From NCBI GenBank assembly GCA_046346665.1, contig JAXMHQ010000015.1, forward strand, positions 48,602 through 112,601: DNA of 64,000 nt, given 5' to 3'. Both the position numbers and the translations under genes were made by a program. Of this stretch, positions 36,965-45,535 are shown piece after piece (the first letter of the stretch is position 1; each line of letters opens with the position of its first letter). The DNA is from JAXMHQ01 sp046346665. Lineage in GTDB: Bacteria; Verrucomicrobiota; Verrucomicrobiia; Limisphaerales; JAXMHQ01. The notes under the pieces are model-generated. The model was not told the DNA's origin, ran no database searches, and saw only the letters and a program-made list of their open reading frames with translations.

Positions 36965-37675
36965 TCAAGCCGCCTTCGCCGCCGGCCGGTTCTGAAAATG
37001 ATTCACGATGCTTTCAAAAACCCATTTGCCGTCAGCGCTCGACAACAGCGGTTCGCACGCGCGCTCCGGGTGCGGCATCAGGCCCGCCACGTTCCGCCGC
37101 TCGTTGCACACGCCGGCGATGTTCAACAGCGAACCGTTCGGATTCGATTGATCCGTCGGGTTGCCCGTCCGATCGCAGTATTGCCACAATACCTGGCGGC
37201 TGGCCTGCAGACGCGCCAGCGTTTCTTCATCCGCAAAATAACAGCCCTCGCCGTGCGCGATCGGGATCCGCAATATCCGGTCGCCCGGGATCCGGTTCGT
37301 GAATGGAGAATCGGGCGTCACGGTTTTCAAATAAATGTGCTCGCAGTGAAACTGCAAATCACGATTCCGAACCAGCGCCCCCGGCAGCAATCCCGCCTCG
37401 GTCAACACCTGAAATCCGTTGCACACCCCCAGAACCAGCCCGCCGTTGTCCGCAAACTGCCGGACCGCCTGCATGACAGGGCTGAACCGCGCAATCGCCC
37501 CGCACCGCAGGTAATCCCCGTAGCTGAATCCGCCCGGCACAATCACGCAATCGGCGTCGCCCAGCGACGTCTCCTTGTGCCAGACATAGCGGGCCGAATG
37601 CCCCAGCAGACGCGCCGCATGGATCGCGTCCTGGTCGCAGTTGGAAGCGGGGAATTGTAATACTACGAAATTCAT
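36965..37675 (-). CDS. purQ: Phosphoribosylformylglycinamidine synthase subunit I (glutaminase)
   Basis: 236 residues from ATG 37675. Class I glutamine amidotransferase giving ammonia to PurL. Nucleophile Cys85 in LGVCNGFQV, the early VVLQFPASNCDQDA and GGFSYGDYLRCGAIA segments, and the His-x-Glu pair in LMPHPERA. Length typical. Separated from purS by a repeat element and from purL by 34 bp. Confidence 0.97.
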   Translation of the reverse strand: MNFVVLQFPASNCDQDAIHAARLLGHSARYVWHKETSLGDADCVIVPGGFSYGDYLRCGAIARFSPVMQAVRQFADNGGLVLGVCNGFQVLTEAGLLPGALVRNRDLQFHCEHIYLKTVTPDSPFTNRIPGDRILRIPIAHGEGCYFADEETLARLQASRQVLWQYCDRTGNPTDQSNPNGSLLNIAGVCNERRNVAGLMPHPERACEPLLSSADGKWVFESIVNHFQNRPAAKAA

Positions 37676-37685
37676 TTTGTTTTTT

Positions 37686-37743
37686 GCCACAGAGGCTCAG
37701 AGAACACAGAGGAACTCTCTGCGCGCTCTGTGTCTCGGTGGCC
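37686..37743. repeat. CACAGAG/CTCTGTG inverted repeat between purS and purQ
   Basis: Arms GCCACAGAGGCTCAGAGAAC and its counterpart CGCTCTGTGTCTCGGTGGCC form a 58-bp imperfect hairpin occupying most of the 74-bp gap. It lies 10 bp upstream of the purQ start and 6 bp past the purS stop, inside an operon. Confidence 0.85.
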
Positions 37744-37749
37744 AAGAGC

Positions 37750-37992
37750 TCAGTCGATTTCCAACCGGTAATCTTCGATGATCGGGTTGCTCAGGAACCG
37801 GTGCGCCGCTTCCTTCAGGGCCGTCTCCGCCGCCGCCTTGTCCGTGCCCGGCGCGAGGTCGATCTCAATGTATTTCCCGATGTGAACATCGGCCACGCCC
37901 TGGTATCCCATGTGAGCCAGCGCGGTCTGGACCGTCTTGCCCTGCGGATCCAGCACGGCCTTCTTCGGAGTCACAATAATCTTGGCTTTCAT
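37750..37992 (-). CDS. purS: Phosphoribosylformylglycinamidine synthase subunit PurS
   Basis: 80 residues from ATG 37992. Small bridging subunit of the three-part FGAM synthase. It has KAKIIVTPKKAVLDPQGKTV, the GYQGVADVHIGKYIEIDL pattern and ALKEAAHRFLSNPIIEDY, all standard. First gene of purS-purQ-purL. Its presence agrees with the small-type PurL downstream. Confidence 0.95.
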   Translation of the reverse strand: MKAKIIVTPKKAVLDPQGKTVQTALAHMGYQGVADVHIGKYIEIDLAPGTDKAAAETALKEAAHRFLSNPIIEDYRLEID

Positions 37993-38085
37993 CGATTCAA
38001 ATTCACCCCGCAACCCGTGTTGCGGAAAGAGGCATGGTGCGGAAGGAATCCATCCTTGTGAAGTAAGAAATGACTGCAGCAGACA

Positions 38086-38161
38086 GGGCCGGCGAAGACG
38101 CCGGCCCTCCCGAACACGGGTGCGGCCGAACGGATGGGAGGGACGCCGTCCCCGGCGTCCC
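38086..38161. repeat. Two GC-rich hairpins, GGGACGCCG family
   Basis: GGGCCGGCG-AAGA-CGCCGGCCC (38086-38107) and GGGACGCCG-TCCC-CGGCGTCCC (38140-38161), the second preceded by GGGAG. They lie in the 183-bp gap between the envelope operon end and purS. No T-tract follows either. Confidence 0.8.
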
Positions 38162-38175
38162 AAACCTCAAAACGC

Positions 38176-39120
38176 TTATTGCGCCGGGGCGGGCGTCATG
38201 TCCTGCATGAGCGCCAGCGCGGTCGCTTCGGTGATCTCGCGCACATTATACGTGGCGAGCACCGCCGGGGGAATGTTCGCGGTCACCTCGGCCGAGGAAG
38301 CCTGGCCGATGATCTTCGCGTCCTTCAGGCTGACAACGGTGGCCTGGATGTCGGGCAAGGCGACCGTCTGTTCGCCGGTGGTCGTGGCGACGGTGGCCGG
38401 CTTGGAGGAGATCAGGATTTCGATCACCGCATCGGCGATCTTGTTGACGGCTTCCCGATCCTTGCGAGCCTGCGGAGAGTCGCCGGCACCGATGACTTCG
38501 GTGATCGGCCGGTCCGCGATCAGTTCGGCGGCGACCTTCTGGTCGACGATCGAGGCGCCCGCGGCGCGCAGCGGCCGGCCGAAGAGGCGTTCCACGTCAC
38601 GCACCGTCTGCTTGTCGGCCAGCGTCGGCTGCGGCCTGGCGGCGGCATCCGCCCGGTATTCGTTCTTTTCGACGCTCTTCACGGCAGGCGCGGCGTTGGT
38701 ATCCGCGGCGGAAGCGTTGGTGACCGCGGCGGAAGCGGTTTCGACCGTCTCGGTGCGGTTCACCAGTTTCATCCCGTTCTGATCCTGCTCGACCAGTTCA
38801 CGGTTCACGTAAATCAGGAATCGCGGGCTGCCCATCTTGGGGTAAGCCGCCTTGAATCGATTGACAATTCCCTGGGCCTGCTCGGGCGAGATCAGCGGCT
38901 GCCGGCCCGCGGCGGGTTTCTGGTCGTAAACATACACCGGCACCGGTTTGCCGGGCTGCTGCACGGCGATCGGGGGCGGAGGCGGATCCACCACGAAATC
39001 GCTCGGGGGCGGCTTGACCGGAGGCCCGGGCACCCGTGAATAGTCCGGGGGCGCTTTCTGCCCAAAAGCGGCCGGGACCATCAACAGGCCGGCCAGCAAA
39101 CTGAATGTCAGAGTTTTCAT
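38176..39120 (-). CDS. Exported protein of unknown function, last gene of the LpoB-type operon
   Basis: 314 residues. Signal peptide ending near AAFGQ, then a Pro-rich linker (PPDYSRVPGPPVKPPPSD) and a folded part. The region PRFLIYVNRELVE, and RPLRAAGASIVDQKVAAEL to the end, has the alternating strand-helix look of CsgG/LpoB-like domains, but I do not recognise a family. Follows the YcfL-like gene by 45 bp in the same direction, so a role in outer-membrane or peptidoglycan assembly is inferred from context. Confidence 0.7.
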   Translation of the reverse strand: MKTLTFSLLAGLLMVPAAFGQKAPPDYSRVPGPPVKPPPSDFVVDPPPPPIAVQQPGKPVPVYVYDQKPAAGRQPLISPEQAQGIVNRFKAAYPKMGSPRFLIYVNRELVEQDQNGMKLVNRTETVETASAAVTNASAADTNAAPAVKSVEKNEYRADAAARPQPTLADKQTVRDVERLFGRPLRAAGASIVDQKVAAELIADRPITEVIGAGDSPQARKDREAVNKIADAVIEILISSKPATVATTTGEQTVALPDIQATVVSLKDAKIIGQASSAEVTANIPPAVLATYNVREITEATALALMQDMTPAPAQ

Positions 39121-39165
39121 AAAACCAATCAGCGCAGTATTGGACGACGGTGGCCCCTGGAATCA

Positions 39166-39588
39166 TCAACGGGCCTGCCGGATGCGAATGGTATATCGCA
39201 CGGCCTTGTCGTTCATGGAAATGAACGTCACGTCTTCCTGCGCGTTCTCATCGAGGAATACATTTTTAAAGGGCGTCGCGTCAATCACGAAACCTTGCGG
39301 ATCCTTGAAGTCGCAGTTGGCCTGGACCTGGATTCGCCGGTTTTCGCGGTTCCGAAGATGGGCCACCACCTGGATCCGGCCGTCGGGGAGCCGGGTTTCC
39401 TGGATGCCGGGACAGGTGACCGAATATTGAACCCCGGAATCCAGCAGCACCAGCGAACTGCGATCTTCCAGGTTGTTGACCGAGACATTCACCGGCAGAT
39501 ACGCGCCGTGGTCATGGTCGGATTTGCAGGCGGAAACACCGGCCAGCAGGCCGGACGCCGCGAGGAATGTGAGCAGTTTTGTTTTCAT
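39166..39588 (-). CDS. YcfL-like lipoprotein (DUF1425)
   Basis: 140 residues from ATG 39588, which overlaps the upstream TGA by 4 bp. Lipobox VSAC near residue 21. The mature part has YSVTCPGIQETRLPDGRIQVVAHLRNRENR and DATPFKNVFLDENAQEDVTFIS, the beta-sandwich pattern of DUF1425/YcfL. In proteobacteria this family sits beside lpoB, as here. Probably an outer-membrane-linked accessory of peptidoglycan synthase activation. Confidence 0.8.
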   Translation of the reverse strand: MKTKLLTFLAASGLLAGVSACKSDHDHGAYLPVNVSVNNLEDRSSLVLLDSGVQYSVTCPGIQETRLPDGRIQVVAHLRNRENRRIQVQANCDFKDPQGFVIDATPFKNVFLDENAQEDVTFISMNDKAVRYTIRIRQAR

Positions 39589-40772
39589 AAGTTTTGAGGT
39601 GTGCCGGATCGATCGCTGACAAAAAGGACCTTGTCGCGGCTGTCCGGCGGGACAGTGAACGTTATCGATTTGGTAAAAGCCGGCAAAGCATGGCCCTGGG
39701 CATCGCAAAACTCCACGGTCGCGGTGCAAGGGCCCGGCGGCAGCCGAACCGCGGCAAAACTCAAGTAACGAGGCAAATTATCCCAGGTGCGCCGGTCAGC
39801 CTCCGGAACGGTCGCCGCCGACACAAGCTTCGTAATAAATCCCGCCGCCATCAATCCGATCCCGACATTCTGAGCCGTCCGGTTTCCCTGCGTCGCCGCG
39901 ATCGCACCCCCCAGAATCGCCGCCGTCCCCGCCACATCCGTCGTCGTCTTGAACACGGCCTTGTTGTTCAATATATGATCCATCACCCGGCCGCCCCGGG
40001 TCGTTGCCTGAAAATACAGATCGTCGTAGGGCCCCACATCCACGTATTGGCCGGGAACATTGATCCGCGCGGTGTAAATGGGCGATGGAACCACGCTGAA
40101 ACGCAGTTCCTGGTGATATTCCCCGGTCGTGTATTTGTAGGGACCCGAACCGAATTCCAGGAAAAACAAAACATTCGCCTTCGGATCCGCCGCCGGAGGT
40201 TTCGACGCCCGCGCCTCCTTCTGCGCGCGCGCCACCGCGTCCGAGCCGTCCCCTGCCAGTTTGAACGACGCCAGCCCATCCAGGTAATCCAACAACACGT
40301 AATCCGCCGAATACTCGTTCTTGTCCGCGTCCGCATCCTGGATCGCCGCGCTTCGGAAACAGGCCCGCGCATTGTCCGGCTCCCCGTCCATCCAATACAG
40401 AATCCCACGGTAATAATACGCCATCACCCGCTCATAGGGCTCGCCAATGAAGTTCTTGGAGGATTCGGAATGAAAATAACTCCGAGCCAGTTTCGTGCTC
40501 TTGTCGGTTGAAACCCCGCCCATCGCCAGCAATGCGTCGTCCAGCGTGCTCCGCGCCAGCGCGTAATCCGCCTTCCGCATCGCCGCCAGGGCCAGCCGAT
40601 CCTGCCACAAAATGCGGTCCTGCGGCGGACCGTTCGTGATCATCCGGGGCGCATCGATGAAAATGTCGCCGGTGAGCGGAATCTTCGGCGTGGAGGCGCA
40701 GCCGCAAACCAGGATCAACGCCAGCAGCGCAGCCCCCACACCCGCCCGGTTCAAAAACCCGAAAGGTTTCAC
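39585..40772 (-). CDS. COG3014-like lipoprotein
   Basis: 395 residues from GTG 40772, one base after the LpoB stop. Lipobox VCGC (residues about 21-24). Followed by a TPR-like helical part (RLALAAMRKADYALARSTLDDALL, YYYRGILYWMDGEPDNARACF) and a C-terminal beta-rich half. The order LpoB, large TPR lipoprotein, YcfL matches the COG3014 neighbourhood of gammaproteobacteria. Function not established; likely envelope assembly. Confidence 0.75.
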   Translation of the reverse strand: MKPFGFLNRAGVGAALLALILVCGCASTPKIPLTGDIFIDAPRMITNGPPQDRILWQDRLALAAMRKADYALARSTLDDALLAMGGVSTDKSTKLARSYFHSESSKNFIGEPYERVMAYYYRGILYWMDGEPDNARACFRSAAIQDADADKNEYSADYVLLDYLDGLASFKLAGDGSDAVARAQKEARASKPPAADPKANVLFFLEFGSGPYKYTTGEYHQELRFSVVPSPIYTARINVPGQYVDVGPYDDLYFQATTRGGRVMDHILNNKAVFKTTTDVAGTAAILGGAIAATQGNRTAQNVGIGLMAAGFITKLVSAATVPEADRRTWDNLPRYLSFAAVRLPPGPCTATVEFCDAQGHALPAFTKSITFTVPPDSRDKVLFVSDRSGTPQNL

Positions 40773-40773
40773 C

Positions 40774-41394
40774 TCAGCGATAGGCGGCGTCCACCAGCCC
40801 CTGCTTCTTGATCTCGGCCGAGTCTTCCCAAATAATATCGCTCGTCCGCGCATCAATCAGCTGAAAGCTGTACAAAACATAATCGCTCGTGCCCGCGGAG
40901 GTCTTCGTCGTCATCCCGTCCAGCTTGCCCGTCAGGAAGAAATCCGCGCCTTTGAACTCCACCACGCTGGGATCCGAACTCGACGTCACCTGCCCCGATT
41001 GCTTGAGCTGCCGCTCGTGCTCCAGCGCCGCCATCCGGTCGCGCGCCAGGAAAATCACCTTGCCCTGCGCCTTGCTGTTCAGTTGCGTCCGAATGCGCGT
41101 CAGGAAAATGTCTTTGTTGATCGCAAACCGCGTGTTGTTCACCACCGGGTCCAGCACGATCCGCGGTGTTCCCTGCGCGTTCGTGATCTGCGGAATCGCC
41201 AGGATGCTCCGGGCCATCTTGTCCGTCACGGCAACCAGGTCCTGCGACTCGATCCCGGTCCCGGTGACAAATCCCTGCTCGTCCGCCCGCATCTGGGTGA
41301 CGGGAACGCCTGAGGGATTCTTGACGCCGTTGGATGCGCAGCCGCAAACCACGGCTGCCAATGCCGCCGCGGATAGCATCGTATATTTTTTCAT
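40774..41394 (-). CDS. Penicillin-binding protein activator LpoB-like lipoprotein
   Basis: 206 residues from ATG 41394 (MKKYTML). Lipobox VCGC near residue 17. The globular part matches the LpoB/YcfM fold: FVTGTGIESQDLVAVTDKMARSIL, PRIVLDPVVNNTRFAINKDIFLTRIRTQL, DFFLTGKLDGM and YVLYSFQLIDARTSDIIWED. In E. coli LpoB activates PBP1B from the outer membrane. Heads a four-gene operon. Confidence 0.88.
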   Translation of the reverse strand: MKKYTMLSAAALAAVVCGCASNGVKNPSGVPVTQMRADEQGFVTGTGIESQDLVAVTDKMARSILAIPQITNAQGTPRIVLDPVVNNTRFAINKDIFLTRIRTQLNSKAQGKVIFLARDRMAALEHERQLKQSGQVTSSSDPSVVEFKGADFFLTGKLDGMTTKTSAGTSDYVLYSFQLIDARTSDIIWEDSAEIKKQGLVDAAYR

Positions 41395-41471
41395 GGGGTT
41401 CAGTGAGATCATGGATCAATAGTGGTCAACCGCCCGCAAAAATCAATCGGCAAGCAGCCCGCCGTACGTAG

Positions 41472-41491
41472 CCGCAATCGTCAGATTGCGG
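41472..41491. repeat. CCGCAATC 20-bp palindrome with GTAG flank
   Basis: CCGCAATCGTCAGATTGCGG preceded by GTAG and followed by ATCCT, identical in core and flanks to the copy at 32720-32739. Lies between the Gly/Pro-rich gene and the LpoB operon. Confidence 0.9.
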
Positions 41492-41513
41492 ATCCTGAGA
41501 AGCCGGGAGAACC

Positions 41514-42305
41514 TCATCGCCCGAACAAACTGTTCGCCCCGCTGGATGTCATCACGGTCGGCGCGGGCGCCGGGACTGAAGTCGTCGACGAAACTGCGAC
41601 CGGCACTCCGCTGTTGGGAACAATCGCCGGCTGCTGCACGTACATGGGCTGCTGAACAGCCACCTGTCGCGGCTGCGACACCAGCTGCGCCACCGTGCCG
41701 GCTGCAAGTCCCGCCGCTGCACCGATCGCTGCATCCTGCCAGCCGTTCCCGTTCGCGCTGCCGATCCATCCGCCCGTCCAGGCTCCCAGCATCGCCGTGT
41801 TCAACGGATAATTCGGGCTGTAATCATACACAACCGGAGAAGGCGCGTAATAAGGATACGGATACGGATAATAATAGGGCGAGTAGGCGTAAGGATAAGC
41901 CGGCCAGCCCCAGGGATAACCCGCGCCCCAGTAGAAAGACACGCTCGTGCCGCCGGGATAACAGCCGCCGGGCGGAGGCGGAGGCGGATGATTTCCAGGC
42001 GGCGGCCCGCCGGGTGGGGGCGGGGATCCACCCCCGTTATGGGGAGGCGGAGGCGGCGTTCCACCCCAGCCTCCACCCGGAGGCGGTGCACCACCACCAC
42101 CGTTTGAAGGCGGCGGTGGGCTTCCCCAGCCACCCCCCGGCGGCGGAGCTCCACCGCCACCTGAAGGCGGTGGCGCGCCGCCACTCGAAATATGCGGAGC
42201 ACCACCGTAACCGGCGCCGGACGATCCGCCGCCGCCACCGCGCGGTCCGCCCCCGGCATACACGGTCGCCACAGAAACCACCAGAATCGCCACAATCGTT
42301 TTCAT
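41514..42305 (-). CDS. Exported Gly/Pro/Tyr-rich protein with glycine-zipper segment
   Basis: 263 residues from ATG 42305. Signal peptide ending near TVYAGG. Residues about 20-110 are low-complexity Gly/Pro repeats (GGGGAPPPGGGWG type), then a Tyr-rich stretch (YSPYYYPYPYPYY). A small-residue segment, AAIGAAAGLAAGTVAQL, looks like a glycine zipper that could sit in a membrane. Resembles surface or spore-coat-like structural proteins; no catalytic motif. Function unknown. Confidence 0.7.
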   Translation of the reverse strand: MKTIVAILVVSVATVYAGGGPRGGGGGSSGAGYGGAPHISSGGAPPPSGGGGAPPPGGGWGSPPPPSNGGGGAPPPGGGWGGTPPPPPHNGGGSPPPPGGPPPGNHPPPPPPGGCYPGGTSVSFYWGAGYPWGWPAYPYAYSPYYYPYPYPYYAPSPVVYDYSPNYPLNTAMLGAWTGGWIGSANGNGWQDAAIGAAAGLAAGTVAQLVSQPRQVAVQQPMYVQQPAIVPNSGVPVAVSSTTSVPAPAPTVMTSSGANSLFGR

Positions 42306-42425
42306 AACCAACGCAAGTTTAGACGCTCCCTCGAACCCTTTATTCGCACAGGCCAATATAGCACGGACGAGGCCGGGGTAAATTCTTGGAAATCAGAATC
42401 CTGAGCGGGAGGGTCGGCGTCCCCG

Positions 42426-42760
42426 CCATCTCCAGACACCTGTGAATCACCATCTGGTGTCGCCAGAGGAATCTATTTGCATCGAGGCAGATGCGACGTT
42501 TTGAGTGGGTTTTTAGGCCTTATAGAGCGATTTTTGGCCTCGTTTTTTGCTCCATAGCGTCGATCAGGCGCGAGCTCAATCTACGGCATGGGCCTTATGG
42601 GCGAAAAAACGACCCCCAAAACTGCGCCATAGGCCCAAATTCCGCCTCTTTTTCGGTGCATGTTTCTGCCTGACATGAAGATGCTCTGGCGACACCAGAC
42701 CGGCATGTTTCCGCCTCCAAATCGATCACACACTCAAACCATCTCCAGACACCTGTGAAT
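42426..42760. mobile_element. MITE-like element bounded by 22-bp direct repeats
   Basis: A 22-nt direct repeat (starting CCATCTCCAGACACCTG) marks both ends (42426-42447 and 42739-42760). Inside, a perfect 16-nt inverted pair TCTGGTGTCGCCAGAG (42453-42468 / complement 42684-42699), each followed inward by AGGCAGA. The interior is AT-richer than the genome and has T-runs and GGCCTTAT words. A 60-codon frame (42491-42673, +) is inside but unconvincing. Part of the gene-free 556-bp gap 42306-42861. No transposase. Could alternatively be a structured RNA. Confidence 0.55.
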
Positions 42761-42861
42761 ATTAACAAATCTGCACTCCCCTGACCGCCTTAACTGGACA
42801 GCAGGGGCGTCCCCGGCGATCCTGGCTGAAACGGCAAGGGGGCCGTTCCCCAGGGAATCGA

Positions 42862-45069
42862 TCAGGGCTGGCGCGATCGGTAATAGCGCTGCGGATAATT
42901 CGTGGCGTCGGAATCCACCACCTGCCAGGAACCCGCGACACCGGGGACATTGGTGCTGATGCTGATCCAGGCGGAGGGATCCCCGAGATTCGTGCTCGCT
43001 TCCACCTGGTAACTCAATCCCGGGATGCCCGTCAGTTGCAACGTCATGCCGCCGTCCCCGTTCACCACGATCCCCGTGAATTGCTGGATTACCACCGCGA
43101 CGGAAACCAGCCCGGTGCCCAATCCGCCCTGGCCGTCGGAAATCGTGTAATTGAACTGGTCCGCCACGCTGTTGGCGTTGGTGTAATAGATGAAGTTCGA
43201 ATCGAACGCGGGCTGGACGCCGTTCGTGCTGGCGGACACGCCGGCCAGGCTCAGCGGGTTGCCGTCGGAATCATACCAGTTGGTTGATAGGCTTGAAACC
43301 GGGATCTGGAGCGGCAACCCGGCGAGGCGATAGAAGGTGGCGGGATTGGCGGTGGGAGGGTGATTCGTAGCAAGAGCGGCGACGACGATGTTGACCTGGC
43401 CCGCCACATTGGTTTGCAGGGTGTAAGTGTAGGAGCCGCCGGGATTGGAACCGAGGACGGGGTTGCCGGTCAGTTTGCCGGAATAGCTCAGGACCGTGTA
43501 CGTGCCGTTGGAAAAGCCGGTGCCGGCGGCCAGGTTCAAGGTGCTGCTCAAGGTCAGATTGCCCGTGCTCTTGATCTGGCTCTTGTTCGTGCCCAGGACA
43601 AAATTCAGGGCGCTTGTGCCCGCCAGGTTCAAGGCGTTGCTCACGGTCAAAGTCCCGCCGCTGACGGAGATCGGGTCGGCCCCGAACACGTCGTTGGTCG
43701 TCGTCGCCGCATTGCAGTTCACCAGCGTCAGCGCCGTGTTCGTGGAGGTCAGCCCGGTCAGCGTTATCAGTGGAGCACCCGGGGCCGTGTTTGATACCGT
43801 CACGTCGGCGTTGTAAAGAGCCAGCGTCCGCTGACCGCCGGGCACGGTGATTTGCGAGTCCAACAGGCGCACGCCCTGGGCGTTGTAGATATCGAACGCG
43901 GCGGGCGCCGTGATATTGACGTGGCTGAGCGTGATATTCGTGGCGGGCAACTCGATGCGGCCCCAAAGGATTCCCGCGATCCCGCCGCTGGCCACGGTCG
44001 CAGTGACGTTGCTGATCGTGATGTCCCGCCAGATGGGAGTCATCACGCTCCCGACCGCCTGGGTCGACGCGATGAACGGCGTGATGGCCGTGGGCGTGCC
44101 GTATTCGTTGTAATAACTGTAAATTACGATCGCGCCCTTGAGAATGTTCGTCATGCCGATGTTGGAATAGGTCAGGTTCCGCGCGATTCCCCCCTGCCCG
44201 CTGCCGCCGCTCGTCGCGTTGTCCGACTTCATCCGGATGCCGTAATCGGTCCCGCTGAACGTGCAGTTGTTCACCACGAGATTGGAAACCCCGCCCTGCG
44301 TGTTGCTCCCGATCGACACGCCATGCCCCGAGCCGAAGGTACAGTCCGTGATCAAGACATCCGAAGTCGTCGCCGTGCTGCTGCTGCTGCCCAGCGCAAT
44401 GTTGTCGTCGCCGCTGCTGATGTAACAGTTCTGGACCAGGCAGTTCGTCCCGATCAGGTCGATGCCGTCCGTGTTCGGAGACGTGTCCACCGTGTTGATC
44501 GTTACGCCATCGATCGTCACGTTCGAAGCGGAGTTCTTGAAGACCAGGTGCATCTTGGGCGGATTCTGGAGGGTGACGTTCCGCACCCATACCCGCTGGC
44601 ACTTGGAAAAGTAGATCATGTAAGGCCGGTTCGGCGGATTCGCCGACCACCAGCCTGCGCCGTTGCCGTCGATCGTCCCGGATCCGCTGATCTCCACGTC
44701 GTTGCAGTTCGCGGTGCTGATCGGGTAGGCCGGGGTGCCGGTGGCGTTCGGATATTTGTTCTCCGGCAGGAACAACAGCGTCGCGCCGGCATCGAGTTGC
44801 AGGTTGACCTTGTTCGTCAAATTGATCGGCCCGCACAGAAATGTCCCCGCCGGAATCTCCACTGTCCCGCCCCCCGCGGCGCCCGCCGCATTGATCGCGT
44901 TCTGAATGGCAGTCGTGTTCGTGATCACTCCCCCCGAAACCGCGTTGTATGGCGAACTGGTGATGTTAAACACGCCCGGAGGGATCGTGGGCAGAATCGG
45001 GGTTGCAGCCGCCGGGGTGACAACGAATGCAACAGTTGCGATCACGGCGACCAGGGGAAATCTCCACAT
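42862..45069 (-). CDS. Secreted polygalacturonase-like GH28 enzyme with C-terminal add-on domains
   Basis: 735 residues from ATG 45069 (ATG 45117 is an alternative). Signal peptide ending near TPAAATP. The GH28 parallel beta-helix (about 30-420) has NTDGIDL, SGDDNIAL, GSGHGVSIG and RMKSD, the four classic catalytic blocks. Beyond it, residues about 420-570 look like autotransporter-type beta-repeat, then a cadherin/Ig-like part and a C-terminal SYQVEASTNL...YYRSRQP module found at the ends of many verrucomicrobial secreted proteins. Predicted pectin or polyuronide hydrolase. Confidence 0.9.
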   Translation of the reverse strand: MWRFPLVAVIATVAFVVTPAAATPILPTIPPGVFNITSSPYNAVSGGVITNTTAIQNAINAAGAAGGGTVEIPAGTFLCGPINLTNKVNLQLDAGATLLFLPENKYPNATGTPAYPISTANCNDVEISGSGTIDGNGAGWWSANPPNRPYMIYFSKCQRVWVRNVTLQNPPKMHLVFKNSASNVTIDGVTINTVDTSPNTDGIDLIGTNCLVQNCYISSGDDNIALGSSSSTATTSDVLITDCTFGSGHGVSIGSNTQGGVSNLVVNNCTFSGTDYGIRMKSDNATSGGSGQGGIARNLTYSNIGMTNILKGAIVIYSYYNEYGTPTAITPFIASTQAVGSVMTPIWRDITISNVTATVASGGIAGILWGRIELPATNITLSHVNITAPAAFDIYNAQGVRLLDSQITVPGGQRTLALYNADVTVSNTAPGAPLITLTGLTSTNTALTLVNCNAATTTNDVFGADPISVSGGTLTVSNALNLAGTSALNFVLGTNKSQIKSTGNLTLSSTLNLAAGTGFSNGTYTVLSYSGKLTGNPVLGSNPGGSYTYTLQTNVAGQVNIVVAALATNHPPTANPATFYRLAGLPLQIPVSSLSTNWYDSDGNPLSLAGVSASTNGVQPAFDSNFIYYTNANSVADQFNYTISDGQGGLGTGLVSVAVVIQQFTGIVVNGDGGMTLQLTGIPGLSYQVEASTNLGDPSAWISISTNVPGVAGSWQVVDSDATNYPQRYYRSRQP

Positions 45070-45535
45070 AGAAATCAAAGGCAAGACTTTAGCGTTGTGC
45101 AAACCGCATTCGACCATCCTAGCAGACAATAAACAAAAATACATCGTGAAATTTGTGCCTCGAATACTGAAAAATCGGCACTCTCTGAACGGTCGGACCG
45201 AAACAATCTACTGCGCAAGAGATTGTTACAGAATAAATGACTCCCAAAATATCGCTTGGAGTCGCTTTCGGCGCCCTTTTTCGATCTGTAAGGAACACCT
45301 CGCCAATCACGCACGACGCGACTGCCAAAAAGAATGCGCTTGGGCCTATAACAGCTTTTTGCAGCCAAAAACAGGCGCTAAGCATTAAAAAGGCGCGCGA
45401 TTCTTTAAGAGGCCATTTGCCATCAACAGGTTATCGCGGTCCGACCGCGCTGATTTAACCCTTATCACGGTGACACCGCGAGAGTCTGCCGCGCTGAACG
45501 TTCAGAGATTGATTCCACGCGCCACTGAGGGTCAA
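45070..45535. other. AT-richer divergent intergenic region, no gene seen
   Basis: 466 bp between the divergent GH28 and hisF starts. Lower GC than its surroundings, none of the phrase-repeat families, one perfect dyad CGCGGTCCGACCGCG (45435-45449) and a short one near 45468. Presumably holds both promoters. Frames here have no coding character. Confidence 0.5.

Noticed and set aside
37993..38175. Purine riboswitch upstream of purS
   Set aside because: The gap holds two GC-rich hairpins of a repeat family and none of the conserved purine-aptamer loops.
42491..42673. 60-codon gene inside the MITE-like element
   Set aside because: No ribosome site, no recognisable domain, and it spans repeat words; kept only as a note.
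45070..45535. tRNA gene in the AT-richer gap before hisF
   Set aside because: No cloverleaf, TTCGA loop or acceptor pairing could be found.
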